Assembly: GCA_011523725.1 (NCBI GenBank)
Contig: WTGD01000233.1
Span: 1-12,347 of the forward strand
Direction: 5' to 3'
Source of the DNA: Nitrospinota bacterium
GTDB taxonomy: Bacteria > UBA8248
Length of the DNA: 12,347 nt
Made by a program: the position numbers and the translations under genes. The notes under the pieces are model-generated. The model ran no database searches and was not told the origin of the DNA. It saw only the letters and a list, made by a program, of their open reading frames with translations. Shown piece by piece: positions 7,102-12,347 of the stretch (the first letter of the stretch is position 1; the number at the start of each line of letters is the position of its first letter).

Positions 7102-7161
7102 GTAGGAGCGGTTCGCGAACCGCCCCTACAATGTGTACGGCATTTGATCTTCATTCCGGCG
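7102..7161 (+). repeat. Composite repeat, copy 1: TCGCGA palindrome plus conserved tail
   Basis: A 28-bp near-perfect palindrome centred on TTCGCGAA (7102-7129, one mismatched pair) runs into CTACAATG, then CGG, TTTGATCTTCATT and CCGGCGTTCG. The tail recurs at 9463-9518 and, inverted, at 10314-10371. It ends just before the stop of the minus-strand Rieske gene, so on that strand it lies in the 3' untranslated region. Confidence 0.75.
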
Positions 7162-7172
7162 TTCGTCGAAGC

Positions 7173-9041
7173 CTATTTCGCAGCCGAATCGGACAGGGCA
7201 GCCGGATCGGCCGCGTCCCCGCCCTCGCCCTCATGCACGCTCTCCCCGCGATGCAGCCGGCGGGCGATGGTCGCGGTCTGGTGCCTGGCGCGCTGGGTCG
7301 GGGAATGCGCGGCGAGAAAGCGGGTCACGGCTACCAGAATGTGGCCGCCTTCGGGCTCACCCGCCCACTCGCGGTACTGTTGCACGCCCGCCTCGTACAT
7401 CTGGAACATGTGAAAGTTCGCGTCCTCGCGCAGGAGCGCATGGCCGAGCGTCGCGATGATACCTGCGGGATCGTGGCCCTGGTTCAAATACCGGGCGACC
7501 AGCCGCGCCGCCGGCTGGACCTGCTGCTGGCGGTCCATCACATCGAGCAGGCCCTCGCGGAGCGCCGCCGCGTCCCCGGGGAGCCGGGCCAACGCCGCGG
7601 GCTCCTCCTCCGGCAGCCGGGCCGGGGGCACATTGAGAAAGCGATTCGTATAGACCGCCATGGCGCCGTGGAACACGCCGCGCACCACGTCGACATGGGC
7701 CTCGGGCGGCGCCTCCCCCTCCGCGGTGATACGCTTTAGAACCTGATGCAACGCGTTGGCGTAGGTGAAGGCGTGAAGCGCCGCGTTCCAGTCGGAAAAC
7801 TCGTTCGAGGTGCCGAAGCGCGCCACGCGGATCGCCGCCGCATAAGCGAGCGCGCGGGAGAGGTCCGTCGGCCGGGCGCCGGCGGCGACCGCGGCGTTGA
7901 TGGCGGCGATGATGGGCCCGGCCTCCTCGCCGAGGATTGCCCCGGCCAGCGCGCGGTGATCCCGCCAGACGCCCTTCGTCTTGGCCCCCTTCCGGAAGAG
8001 CTCCGGAAGCCCGGCGAAGGCCGCCTCCAGGGGGGGCACCAGATCGAGCGGGTGGCGCCAGGCGTTCGCCTCCTCCTCGCCGCGCGCTGCCACCATGGTC
8101 TTCAGCACCGTGGGCAGGATGGCCTCGGCGTGTCGCCAGCCGATGGTATCGAGGCACTCCATCGCCTTGTTGATGAAATCGAGGCTGTGGCCACGATCGG
8201 CGTAGTAGCGATCGGTCTGTGCGGTGATCAGGAGATCGGCGAGCTCCGCGGGCGTCGCATCGGCGGCGATCGCGGTCAGCACGGTGCGCTCCGCGCCGTC
8301 GCGGTGACGCACCAGGGACCAGTGCCGGAGCCAGTCCCGCAGGGTGTCCCGCGAAGGAGCGGCCTCGGCCAGGGGCTTGCGGTCGCGGCGCGGCATCTCG
8401 CCGGCGCAGTCGCCGGCCACCTCGGAGATGCCCTTGAACAGCGCGAGATAGCGGTCGTCCTCATCGAGGGTCGGCAACACGTTCGCCAGCGCGGCCAGAA
8501 TCGTGGAACCGGCGCTCCAGTCGTCGCGATTCCGCGCGCCGAACAGGAAAGCGTCGGCGAGGATATCGGCGCTCGCAACGGATTGATCGAGCAGGCCGAG
8601 CACCGCCTTCCCGCTCACCAGATCCAGGTCGTGCGCCATGGCGTCGCCGAGCCGCGTGCGCCAATAGTCGCCCTCGTCGGGATAGCTGCAATCGGCCGCG
8701 ACCCAGACCGCATCGCCCCGTACCTCGACCCTGGCCCTCGGCACATCGTCGGCCCACAGGTCGAAGGTACAACCGCTCTCGAGATCGAAGCGGGCGTGAT
8801 GCCAGTGGCAGGTGAGGATGCCGTTCTCCACCGACCCCCGGTGGAGCGGGAAGCCGAGATGGGGACAGCGGTTGTCAAGCGCGTGAAGGCGGCCCCCCTC
8901 ATACACCACAAGGATGGGATGGCGCCGGCCGCTCACCACTTTCATGCGCTTGCGCTTGAGCTCATCGAGCATGCCGACACGAATGAAATCGCCCGCCTTT
9001 ATCGACTCGTGGCGGGATTTTGGCTTGCGCTGCGTCATCAT
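7173..9041 (-). CDS. Rieske [2Fe-2S] domain protein with large unrecognised helical C-terminal domain
   Basis: A 622-residue cytoplasmic protein (no signal peptide or membrane segment seen). Residues about 16-115 form a Rieske-type ferredoxin domain with the cluster ligands Cys59, His61, Cys78 and His81 (C-x-H-x16-C-x2-H), inside CPHLGFPLHRG and CHWHHARFD. The remaining 500 residues are Ala/Leu-rich and look all-helical. They carry many histidines in short motifs: GHSLDFINKA, GWRHAEAILP, HAFTYANALHQ, HVDVVRGVFHGAM and GHALLREDANFHMFQMYEA. No non-haem iron domain of ring-hydroxylating oxygenases is recognisable, so it is not a standard Rieske dioxygenase. The helical part may be an oxidase or hydroxylase fed by the cluster, but I do not recognise the family. 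Two ATGs (9041, 9038) follow GGAGGG directly; the second has the better spacing. It stands alone, flanked by repeats. Confidence 0.85.
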   Translation of the reverse strand: MMTQRKPKSRHESIKAGDFIRVGMLDELKRKRMKVVSGRRHPILVVYEGGRLHALDNRCPHLGFPLHRGSVENGILTCHWHHARFDLESGCTFDLWADDVPRARVEVRGDAVWVAADCSYPDEGDYWRTRLGDAMAHDLDLVSGKAVLGLLDQSVASADILADAFLFGARNRDDWSAGSTILAALANVLPTLDEDDRYLALFKGISEVAGDCAGEMPRRDRKPLAEAAPSRDTLRDWLRHWSLVRHRDGAERTVLTAIAADATPAELADLLITAQTDRYYADRGHSLDFINKAMECLDTIGWRHAEAILPTVLKTMVAARGEEEANAWRHPLDLVPPLEAAFAGLPELFRKGAKTKGVWRDHRALAGAILGEEAGPIIAAINAAVAAGARPTDLSRALAYAAAIRVARFGTSNEFSDWNAALHAFTYANALHQVLKRITAEGEAPPEAHVDVVRGVFHGAMAVYTNRFLNVPPARLPEEEPAALARLPGDAAALREGLLDVMDRQQQVQPAARLVARYLNQGHDPAGIIATLGHALLREDANFHMFQMYEAGVQQYREWAGEPEGGHILVAVTRFLAAHSPTQRARHQTATIARRLHRGESVHEGEGGDAADPAALSDSAAK

Positions 9042-9275
9042 CCCTCCATTCCGCGCGGGGCGAGGCGGCTTCGCCGCATCGTTCGTCCTCGAACGTCCGC
9101 ATCACTCTACCGGTGGAGCAGCTCCTCAGCAAGAGCAGGTCCTTCAGGCTATCCGCTCAGGGATGGTTTGCGCGCGGACTTAGGAGGCGGCGCGGACGGC
9201 GAGCGTGGCGCGTTTCCGGCCGAGGAGGGAGGAAATGGCGTACCGATACAAAAACGGACAGGCGCGGGAAGGTAG

Positions 9276-9324
9276 GGACAGGTCGCGACCTGTCCGATTT
9301 GGTTTGGATCGTCATTCCGGCGTT
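9276..9324 (+). repeat. 20-bp perfect palindrome GGACAGG-TCGCGA-CCTGTCC with TCATTCCGGCG tail
   Basis: GGACAGGTCGCGACCTGTCC (9276-9295) is perfectly self-complementary with no loop. It is followed by TTTGG, ATCGTCATTCCGGCG and TTCGGCGA, a version of the tail also found after the palindrome at 7102-7129. Confidence 0.8.
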
Positions 9325-9355
9325 CGGCGATCTGCGAAGGGCCACCTTTCGCATG

Positions 9356-9381
9356 TATGGGCCGCATATATGCGGCCCATA
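9356..9381. repeat. 26-bp perfect palindrome centred on CATATATG
   Basis: The element reads TATGGGCCGCAT and its exact complement around a TATATA core, without a spacer. It lies 29 nt before another palindrome with the same CATATATG core. Its centre is AT-rich and its arms GC-rich, so it could form a cruciform or be bound by a dimeric protein. Confidence 0.8.
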
Positions 9382-9409
9382 TGCCGCGAACTGGACGGGT
9401 CGCATATAT

Positions 9410-9429
9410 GTCGGACATATATGTCCGAC
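9410..9429. repeat. 20-bp palindrome GTCGGACATATATGTCCGAC, copy 1
   Basis: A perfect, loopless palindrome; an identical 20-mer occurs at 11764-11783. The outer GGACA/TGTCC arms are shared with the TCGCGA-centred and 6-nt-loop elements in this window, so all appear to belong to one family. Confidence 0.85.
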
Positions 9430-9462
9430 CTACACCGCTTCCCCCGTTCTTTCCTGCCAATC

Positions 9463-9518
9463 GGGCGGACACATAGGTCCGCCCCTACAATGGGTGCGGC
9501 GTTTGATCTTCATTGCGG
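9463..9518 (+). repeat. Composite repeat, copy 2: 8-bp hairpin plus conserved tail
   Basis: GGGCGGAC, 6-nt loop, GTCCGCCC (9463-9484), then CCTACAATG, CGG and GTTTGATCTTCATT. The tail from CTACAATG onward closely matches the copy at 7127-7154, although the hairpin arms differ. This shows that hairpin and tail are separable modules. Confidence 0.75.
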
Positions 9519-9554
9519 AAATGCGGGCAAAACGAAAACCGGAAACACTCCCCC

Positions 9555-9956
9555 CTACCCCGCCTGCTCCCTCTCCATGTCCGCCGCGAGGTCCCTCTGG
9601 TCGACGAAATGGGTGTCCTGGTGCAGGTAGCCCGCGAAATTGTCCAGCCGTATGGGGCCGGCAGCCTCGAAGGCCACCGTGTCTTCGAGGTAATCCGCCT
9701 GGTGCTCGGTATGGGGCGGCACGTACCAGACGTCGCCCGGCTTCAAGACCGCCACCGGGTCGTCGCCCGCCTGCACCCGGGCGGAGCCGCTGATGAGGCA
9801 GAAAATCTGCTCCGCCTCGTGGTGGTGCCTTCGCGTGGAATTCCCGCCCTTCGCGTGGATGTAGCTGATCATGCAGTGCTTCCCGCTCACGAGGCCCACC
9901 TCCACCCCCGGGAACGGCACCTTGACCGGCAGTTCGTCCCAATTCGTCACAGGCAT
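9555..9956 (-). CDS. Small single-domain cupin protein
   Basis: A 133-residue protein made of one cupin barrel. Cupin motif 1 is seen as GGNSTRRHHHEAEQIFCLISG (residues 37-57), with His44, His46 and Glu49 as likely metal ligands. Motif 2 is seen as KPGDVWYVPPHTEHQ (72-86), with His85 as the fourth ligand. Small cupins of this type include dioxygenases, isomerases and sugar- or signal-binding proteins, and sequence does not say which. ATG 9956 is chosen because AAGGAG lies 6 nt before it. The open frame continues 51 codons further upstream and includes an RRNFFVLG segment, but that stretch has no better start. It is monocistronic, with repeats on both sides. Confidence 0.85.
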   Translation of the reverse strand: MPVTNWDELPVKVPFPGVEVGLVSGKHCMISYIHAKGGNSTRRHHHEAEQIFCLISGSARVQAGDDPVAVLKPGDVWYVPPHTEHQADYLEDTVAFEAAGPIRLDNFAGYLHQDTHFVDQRDLAADMEREQAG

Positions 9957-10101
9957 TTTCGTCTCCTTCATAAAGGCGAATGCCGCGCCTCGACCGGGGG
10001 CGGCGGCTATCCCAAGAACAAAGAAATTACGGCGTTTCAATCGGCATACGCTTTTGAAATGACTCTCCCTAAGGAGGTTATCCCTCACAGAAGAGAATTC
10101 T

Positions 10102-10285
10102 AAATTCACTCCCCCCTTGAGGGGGAGTCGGTGAGGTGAGGGAGCTTTTCTCCCGAAACCGAACCGGTGGGGGGAGCTTTTTCAGTGGTATGTCCCCCCA
10201 CCGATTCAGCCTTCGCACAAACCGCTCGGCTTCATCGTCGGGCTCCCCCCTCGGGGAGCCCGACCCTCAAGGGGGGAGTGAATTT
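10102..10285. mobile_element. 184-bp MITE-like element with 22-bp terminal inverted repeats
   Basis: The ends (10102-10123 and 10264-10285) are perfect 22-bp inverted copies beginning AAATTCACTCC. Inside are two strong hairpins: an 11-bp stem CGGTGGGGGGA (10165-10175) with TCCCCCCACCG (10193-10203), and a 12-bp stem GTCGGGCTCCCC (10237-10248) with its complement (10253-10264) around a 4-nt loop. It has no coding capacity. I see no clear target-site duplication at the edges, so a non-mobile folded repeat is the alternative. Confidence 0.5.
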
Positions 10286-10313
10286 CTTGCTGCACGTGTT
10301 GCCGTCGGGCTTT

Positions 10314-10371
10314 CGCCGGAATGACGATCAAAACCGCATTCACCCGTAGGGGCGGCCCCCCGTGGCCGCCC
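10314..10371 (-). repeat. Composite repeat, copy 3, inverted
   Basis: Read on the minus strand: GGGCGGCC, 6-nt loop, GGCCGCCC (10371-10350), then CTACGGGTGAATG, CGG, TTTTGATCG and TCATTCCGGCG. It is the same module order as copies 1 and 2 but in the opposite orientation. Confidence 0.75.
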
Positions 10372-10408
10372 GTATCGAGGATATTCATCCGCGTGGTTGC
10401 GCCTGCGA

Positions 10409-10430
10409 GGACAGGCACAGGGGCCTGTCC
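10409..10430 (+). repeat. GGACAGGC hairpin with 6-nt loop, copy 1
   Basis: GGACAGGC, loop ACAGGG, GCCTGTCC, followed by CTACG. The same 22 nt recur exactly at 11713-11734, more than 1.2 kb away. A shorter relative lies at 6967-6984. Confidence 0.85.
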
Positions 10431-10445
10431 CTACGAACCCCCCAA

Positions 10446-10494
10446 CCCCCCTTGTCAGGGGGGCTTTGTTTTTTTACCCCCCTGTTAAGGGGGG
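10446..10494 (+). terminator. Two C6/G6 hairpins around a T-tract, possible terminator or repeat
   Basis: CCCCCC-TTGTCA-GGGGGG (10446-10463) is followed by CTTTG and a run of seven Ts, which looks like a plus-strand intrinsic terminator. A second CCCCCC-TGTTAA-GGGGGG (10477-10494) follows at once. No plus-strand gene lies upstream within 3 kb, and on the minus strand, after the aldo/keto reductase, no T-run follows. A dispersed G/C-run repeat is therefore as likely as a working terminator. Confidence 0.35.
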
Positions 10495-10563
10495 ATACAG
10501 GGGGGTTGCTTTTCCAGCCGAAAGGAGGCGTCCCCTCAATCCCCTCATCTCAACAAGCGCCGC

Positions 10564-11472
10564 CTAAACCTCCTGCAGCCTCTTCACGGCCTCGGCGGGC
10601 AGGGACTCGCCGCAGGCGGCGTTCTGCACCGACTGTTCGGGCGTCCTGATGCCCGGGATCACGCAGCTCACGTTCTCGTTCGAGACGCAGAAGCGAATCG
10701 CCGCCTGGGCGGGCGATATGCCCAGATTCCCCGCCACCTCCTGCGTGCGGGCGAGCTGGGTCTGGAACTTGCGGATGTTCTCGGGCGAGAGGATGCCCTT
10801 TCTCCGGTCGCCCTCGGCGAACTCGAACGCCTCGTCGATGCGGCCCGAGAGGAACCCCCGCTTCAGGGGAACGCGGGAGATCACGCCCACGTCCGCCTCT
10901 TTCGCGCGGGCGAAGGCGGGCGCCGCCTCCTGGCTGATGACGTTGTATTCCATCTGCATGGTGGCGGGCTTGTCCTGCTCCGCGGCCAGATAGCATTCCT
11001 CCACCGTGTTTATCGAGACGCCCCAGTGCTTTATCTTGCCGTCGGCCTTGGCTTGTTCGAGCAGCGCGTAGCTGTCCTCGGCCGCCATGTTGTCGACGTT
11101 GGGGTTGTGGAGCTGGTAGTAGTCGATGGCGTCCATGCCCAAGCGCTTCAGGCTCCCCTCCAGGCAGCCTCCGATGTACTCGGGCGTGAAGTTCCGCGCG
11201 CCCGTCGACATGTCGTTCCCGCCCTTGGTGAAGATGAGGATGTCGCCGCGGTCCGTGCGCTCGTTCAGGAACTTGCCGATGACGGTCTCGCTGTGGCCCG
11301 CGCCGTAGGCGTCCGACGTGTCGATGAAGTTCATGCCGGCGTCGACAGCGGCGTGTAAGGCGCGGTTGCTCTCCCCGTCGTCCACCGGCCCGAACACGCC
11401 CCCGATGGTCATGGCGCCGAAGCCGATGACCGTTACCTCCAATCCCGTGCGTCCGAGTGTTCTTCTCTCCAT
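10564..11472 (-). CDS. Aldo/keto reductase
   Basis: A 302-residue NADPH-dependent oxidoreductase of the aldo/keto reductase superfamily, acting on carbonyl or alcohol groups in the cytoplasm. The catalytic tetrad is complete: Asp51 and Tyr56 in FIDTSDAYGAGHSE, Lys83 in FTKGG and His122 in YYQLHNP. The N-terminus RTLGRTGLEVTVIGFGAM and the C-terminal IPGIRTPEQSVQNA cofactor segment are typical of the bacterial AKR group with lengths near 300. The physiological substrate cannot be told from sequence. The ATG at 11472 has GGAG about 8 nt upstream. It could in principle act on a hydroxy- or keto-acid, but there is no operon link to the hcm genes, and the strand is opposite. Confidence 0.93.
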   Translation of the reverse strand: MERRTLGRTGLEVTVIGFGAMTIGGVFGPVDDGESNRALHAAVDAGMNFIDTSDAYGAGHSETVIGKFLNERTDRGDILIFTKGGNDMSTGARNFTPEYIGGCLEGSLKRLGMDAIDYYQLHNPNVDNMAAEDSYALLEQAKADGKIKHWGVSINTVEECYLAAEQDKPATMQMEYNVISQEAAPAFARAKEADVGVISRVPLKRGFLSGRIDEAFEFAEGDRRKGILSPENIRKFQTQLARTQEVAGNLGISPAQAAIRFCVSNENVSCVIPGIRTPEQSVQNAACGESLPAEAVKRLQEV

Positions 11473-11589
11473 GTTTCGTCTCCAATGCGTAGTAACGAGG
11501 ACAATCCCAACATCCCGGATAGCAGCCCCGAGAAACCCGAGACTCCCTCCGGAAAAGGTGAATCAGTGGATATGCGCGAAGGCGGCTGC

Positions 11590-11619
11590 ATCATAGCTTT
11601 CTTGCCGCGGGATACGCAA
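11590..11619 (-). promoter_or_regulatory. Candidate sigma-70 promoter of the aldo/keto reductase
   Basis: On the minus strand TTGCGT (11619-11614), an 18-nt spacer, and TATGAT (11595-11590). The -10 matches 5 of 6 consensus bases; the -35 matches only TTG. It predicts a leader of about 110 nt. Confidence 0.3.
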
Positions 11620-11655
11620 TCGAATTTGCGCATCCGGCGCAGGGGGGTCTCAACC

Positions 11656-11680
11656 GTAGGGGCGGTTCGCGAACCGCCCC
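11656..11680. repeat. 22-bp TTCGCGAA-centred perfect palindrome
   Basis: GGGGCGGTTCG and its complement (11659-11680), preceded by GTA. It is almost identical to the palindrome at 7102-7129, which has one mismatched pair, but here it is not followed by the CTACAATG tail. Confidence 0.8.
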
Positions 11681-11712
11681 GCGAGGCGCCCATTATTTTG
11701 TAGCGCGACCTC

Positions 11713-11749
11713 GGACAGGCACAGGGGCCTGTCCCTACGGTCGTCATTC
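11713..11749 (+). repeat. GGACAGGC hairpin, copy 2, with CTAC and TCGTCATTC tail
   Basis: An exact 22-nt copy of the hairpin at 10409-10430, followed by CTACGG and TCGTCATTC. The tail links it to the composite repeats even though the middle part is missing. Confidence 0.85.
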
Positions 11750-11763
11750 AGAGGGTCGTGTAG

Positions 11764-11783
11764 GTCGGACATATATGTCCGAC
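11764..11783. repeat. 20-bp palindrome GTCGGACATATATGTCCGAC, copy 2
   Basis: Identical to 9410-9429, and here followed by ATACATGCGGCCCG, which resembles the neighbouring GGGCCGCAT palindrome arm at 9356-9381. The pair of CATATATG elements thus travels together in part. Confidence 0.85.
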
Positions 11784-11797
11784 ATACATGCGGCCCG

Positions 11798-11995
11798 CTC
11801 AGGATGGCCCTTCGATACAAACACTCCTTTCTCAGTCGCGTTTTACCTTCGGCGGCTACTCAGGGTGAGGGTGATATAGTGGCTACGCAGGTCAAGGAAA
11901 ACAAAAATCCCCTCATCCCGAGTAGGCGCGCTTGCGCGCCGTATCAAGGGGCGCTCTTCTCGGACAGGCGACCGGTCCCCTCTCGATACGGCGCG
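11798..11995. repeat. Paired inverted CTACTC / CGATAC repeats
   Basis: CTACTCAGGGTGAGGG (11856-11871) is answered by CCCCTCATCCCGAGTAG (11909-11925), its near-perfect inverse. Outside these lie CCCTTCGATAC (11808-11818) and GTATCAAGGGG (11941-11951), also inverse of each other. A perfect 11-bp pair, CGCGCCGTATC (11935-11945) and GATACGGCGCG (11985-11995), adds a second fold. Together they form two nested long hairpins with no coding potential. Confidence 0.65.
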
Positions 11996-12038
11996 GCTGC
12001 CGGTTTCCGGCCCCCAAAGGTGCATCCGGCCACGCTTA

Positions 12039-12066
12039 TTGACTTATCGGTTAAAATGCTTATATG
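12039..12066 (+). promoter_or_regulatory. Candidate sigma-70 promoter of the lipoprotein gene
   Basis: TTGACT (12039-12044), a 16-nt spacer, TATATG (12061-12066), in a local AT-rich dip of an otherwise GC-rich region. The -35 matches 5 of 6 and the -10 matches 4 of 6 consensus bases. It predicts a leader of about 145 nt before ATG 12220. Confidence 0.4.
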
Positions 12067-12219
12067 GTTCGTTCCAATAACCGCAGATCGAAATCGTTCC
12101 GGACGACGCCTCCCTCACGTGAGCCCGCGCTCCCCGGCCGCGGCTCTCCCGGGCGGGTCGCCGCCTTTCGGGAATTGCGCCGGATTTTCAGGGCGCCGGA
12201 TAAGAACAAGGGAGAGAGG

Positions 12220-12347
12220 ATGAGGGTTCTCGTTGCTTTTCTGTCGTTCGTTCTCGCGCTCTACGGCTGCGGGGGTGGGGGAGGCGGTGGAGGCATTTCC
12301 CGAACACCCATGTTCGTACCTGATGGGCATAATTATCATGATACAAT
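12220..12347 (+). CDS. Lipoprotein with poly-glycine linker, N-terminal part, cut by window edge
   Basis: The first 42 codons are visible. The sequence starts with a short n-region (MR), a hydrophobic core VLVAFLSFVLAL, and a lipobox-like LYGC, with Cys17 as the predicted lipidated residue. Tyr at the -2 position is unusual, but Leu at -3 and Gly at -1 fit. Eight glycines follow the cysteine at once, then ISRTPMFVPDGHNYHDT. Such glycine runs usually tether a folded domain away from the membrane. The ribosome site GGAGAGAGG (12211-12219) abuts the ATG. The function of the mature domain is outside the window. Confidence 0.75.
   Translation, partial: MRVLVAFLSFVLALYGCGGGGGGGGISRTPMFVPDGHNYHDT

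Larger units (their letters stand above)
9042..9554. other. Gene-free spacer between Rieske and cupin genes, rich in palindromes
   Basis: I find no convincing gene here; the open frames are short, lack ribosome sites and run through the repeats. The right two thirds hold five palindromic elements listed separately (9276, 9356, 9410, 9463). The left third (9042-9240) should hold the promoter of the Rieske gene, and has a small hairpin, GCGGC-TTC-GCCGC, at 9066-9078. Confidence 0.7.
9957..10563. other. Gene-free spacer between cupin and aldo/keto reductase genes, filled with repeats
   Basis: About 600 bp with no supportable gene. From left: about 145 bp upstream of the cupin, expected to hold its promoter; a 184-bp element with terminal inverted repeats; an inverted composite repeat; a GGACAGGC hairpin; and two C6/G6 hairpins before the end of the aldo/keto reductase gene. 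The elements are listed separately. Confidence 0.75.
11473..12219. other. Gene-free spacer before the lipoprotein gene, with repeats
   Basis: About 750 bp without a supportable gene. A 72-codon plus-strand frame from 11485 has no ribosome site and runs into a palindrome, so it was set aside. The left part holds the likely aldo/keto reductase promoter, the middle holds palindromes and paired repeats, and 12001-12219 holds a candidate promoter and a GC-rich leader ahead of the lipoprotein gene. Confidence 0.65.

Noticed and set aside
9104..9132. Minus-strand TTGCTG, 17-nt spacer, TAGAGT as a promoter for the Rieske gene.
   Set aside because: Spacing is right, but only 3 of 6 and 4 of 6 positions match, which is common by chance.
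10069..10084. TAAGGAGGTTATCC, the near-complement of the 16S rRNA 3' end.
   Set aside because: It is only a strong Shine-Dalgarno-like word with no start codon after it and no further rRNA similarity around it.
9957..10109. A 51-codon in-frame upstream extension of the cupin with an RRNFFVLG segment resembling a twin-arginine signal.
   Set aside because: ATG 9956 has a well-placed AAGGAG, the extension has no good start site, and its middle (GIAAAPGRG) lacks a convincing Tat core and cleavage site.
11485..11703. A 72-codon plus-strand open frame starting at 11485.
   Set aside because: No ribosome site, a composition typical of GC-rich chance frames, and it runs through the palindrome at 11656-11680.
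6948..11783. The repeated palindromes as a CRISPR array.
   Set aside because: Repeats are not regularly spaced, differ in sequence and orientation, and lie in several separate spacers with no cas genes.

Overview
The window comes from a high-GC, probably Gram-negative bacterium that is most likely uncultured. It carries a lipoprotein signal with a lipobox, a long-chain polyprenyl diphosphate synthase, and gene spacers packed with short palindromic repeats of the kind seen in environmental and metagenome-derived genomes. I cannot place it to phylum from the sequence alone.

Layout. (1) Positions 1-2296 hold housekeeping genes: the start of a polyprenyl diphosphate synthase (ispB type, minus strand, cut by the window edge), facing away from a small cyclophilin-fold protein and the tRNA sulfurtransferase ThiI, which overlap by 4 nt. 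(2) Positions 2420-6932 hold a tight four-gene plus-strand operon, hcmB-hcl-meaH-hcmA, the centre of interest. It encodes the B12-binding small subunit, a PaaK-like acyl-CoA ligase, a MeaB-type G-protein chaperone and the catalytic large subunit of an adenosylcobalamin-dependent acyl-CoA mutase. The large subunit has Ile91, Asp118 and Gln209 where methylmalonyl-CoA mutase has Tyr, Ala and Arg. This is the signature of 2-hydroxyisobutyryl-CoA mutase, not of methylmalonyl- or isobutyryl-CoA mutase. (3) Positions 7173-11472 hold three separate minus-strand genes: a Rieske [2Fe-2S] protein with a large unrecognised helical C-terminal domain, a small cupin, and an aldo/keto reductase. (4) A lipoprotein gene starts at 12220 and runs off the right edge.

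How the genes work together. The inferred route is: 2-hydroxyisobutyrate + CoA + ATP gives 2-hydroxyisobutyryl-CoA (Hcl); the mutase HcmA/HcmB, kept active by MeaH, converts this to 3-hydroxybutyryl-CoA, which joins central metabolism through genes outside the window. Upstream of hcmB are a sigma-54-like promoter and an 8+8 bp inverted repeat with 8-nt spacing, suggesting regulated, possibly substrate-induced expression.

The spacers after hcmA (6933-7172, 9042-9554, 9957-10563, 11473-12219) contain a dense set of related repeats: 8-bp-stem/6-nt-loop hairpins followed by CTAC, loopless palindromes centred on TCGCGA or CATATATG, composite units ending in TCATTCCGGCG, a 184-bp element with 22-bp terminal inverted repeats, and paired CTACTC-type repeats. 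None of these occurs inside the hcm operon.
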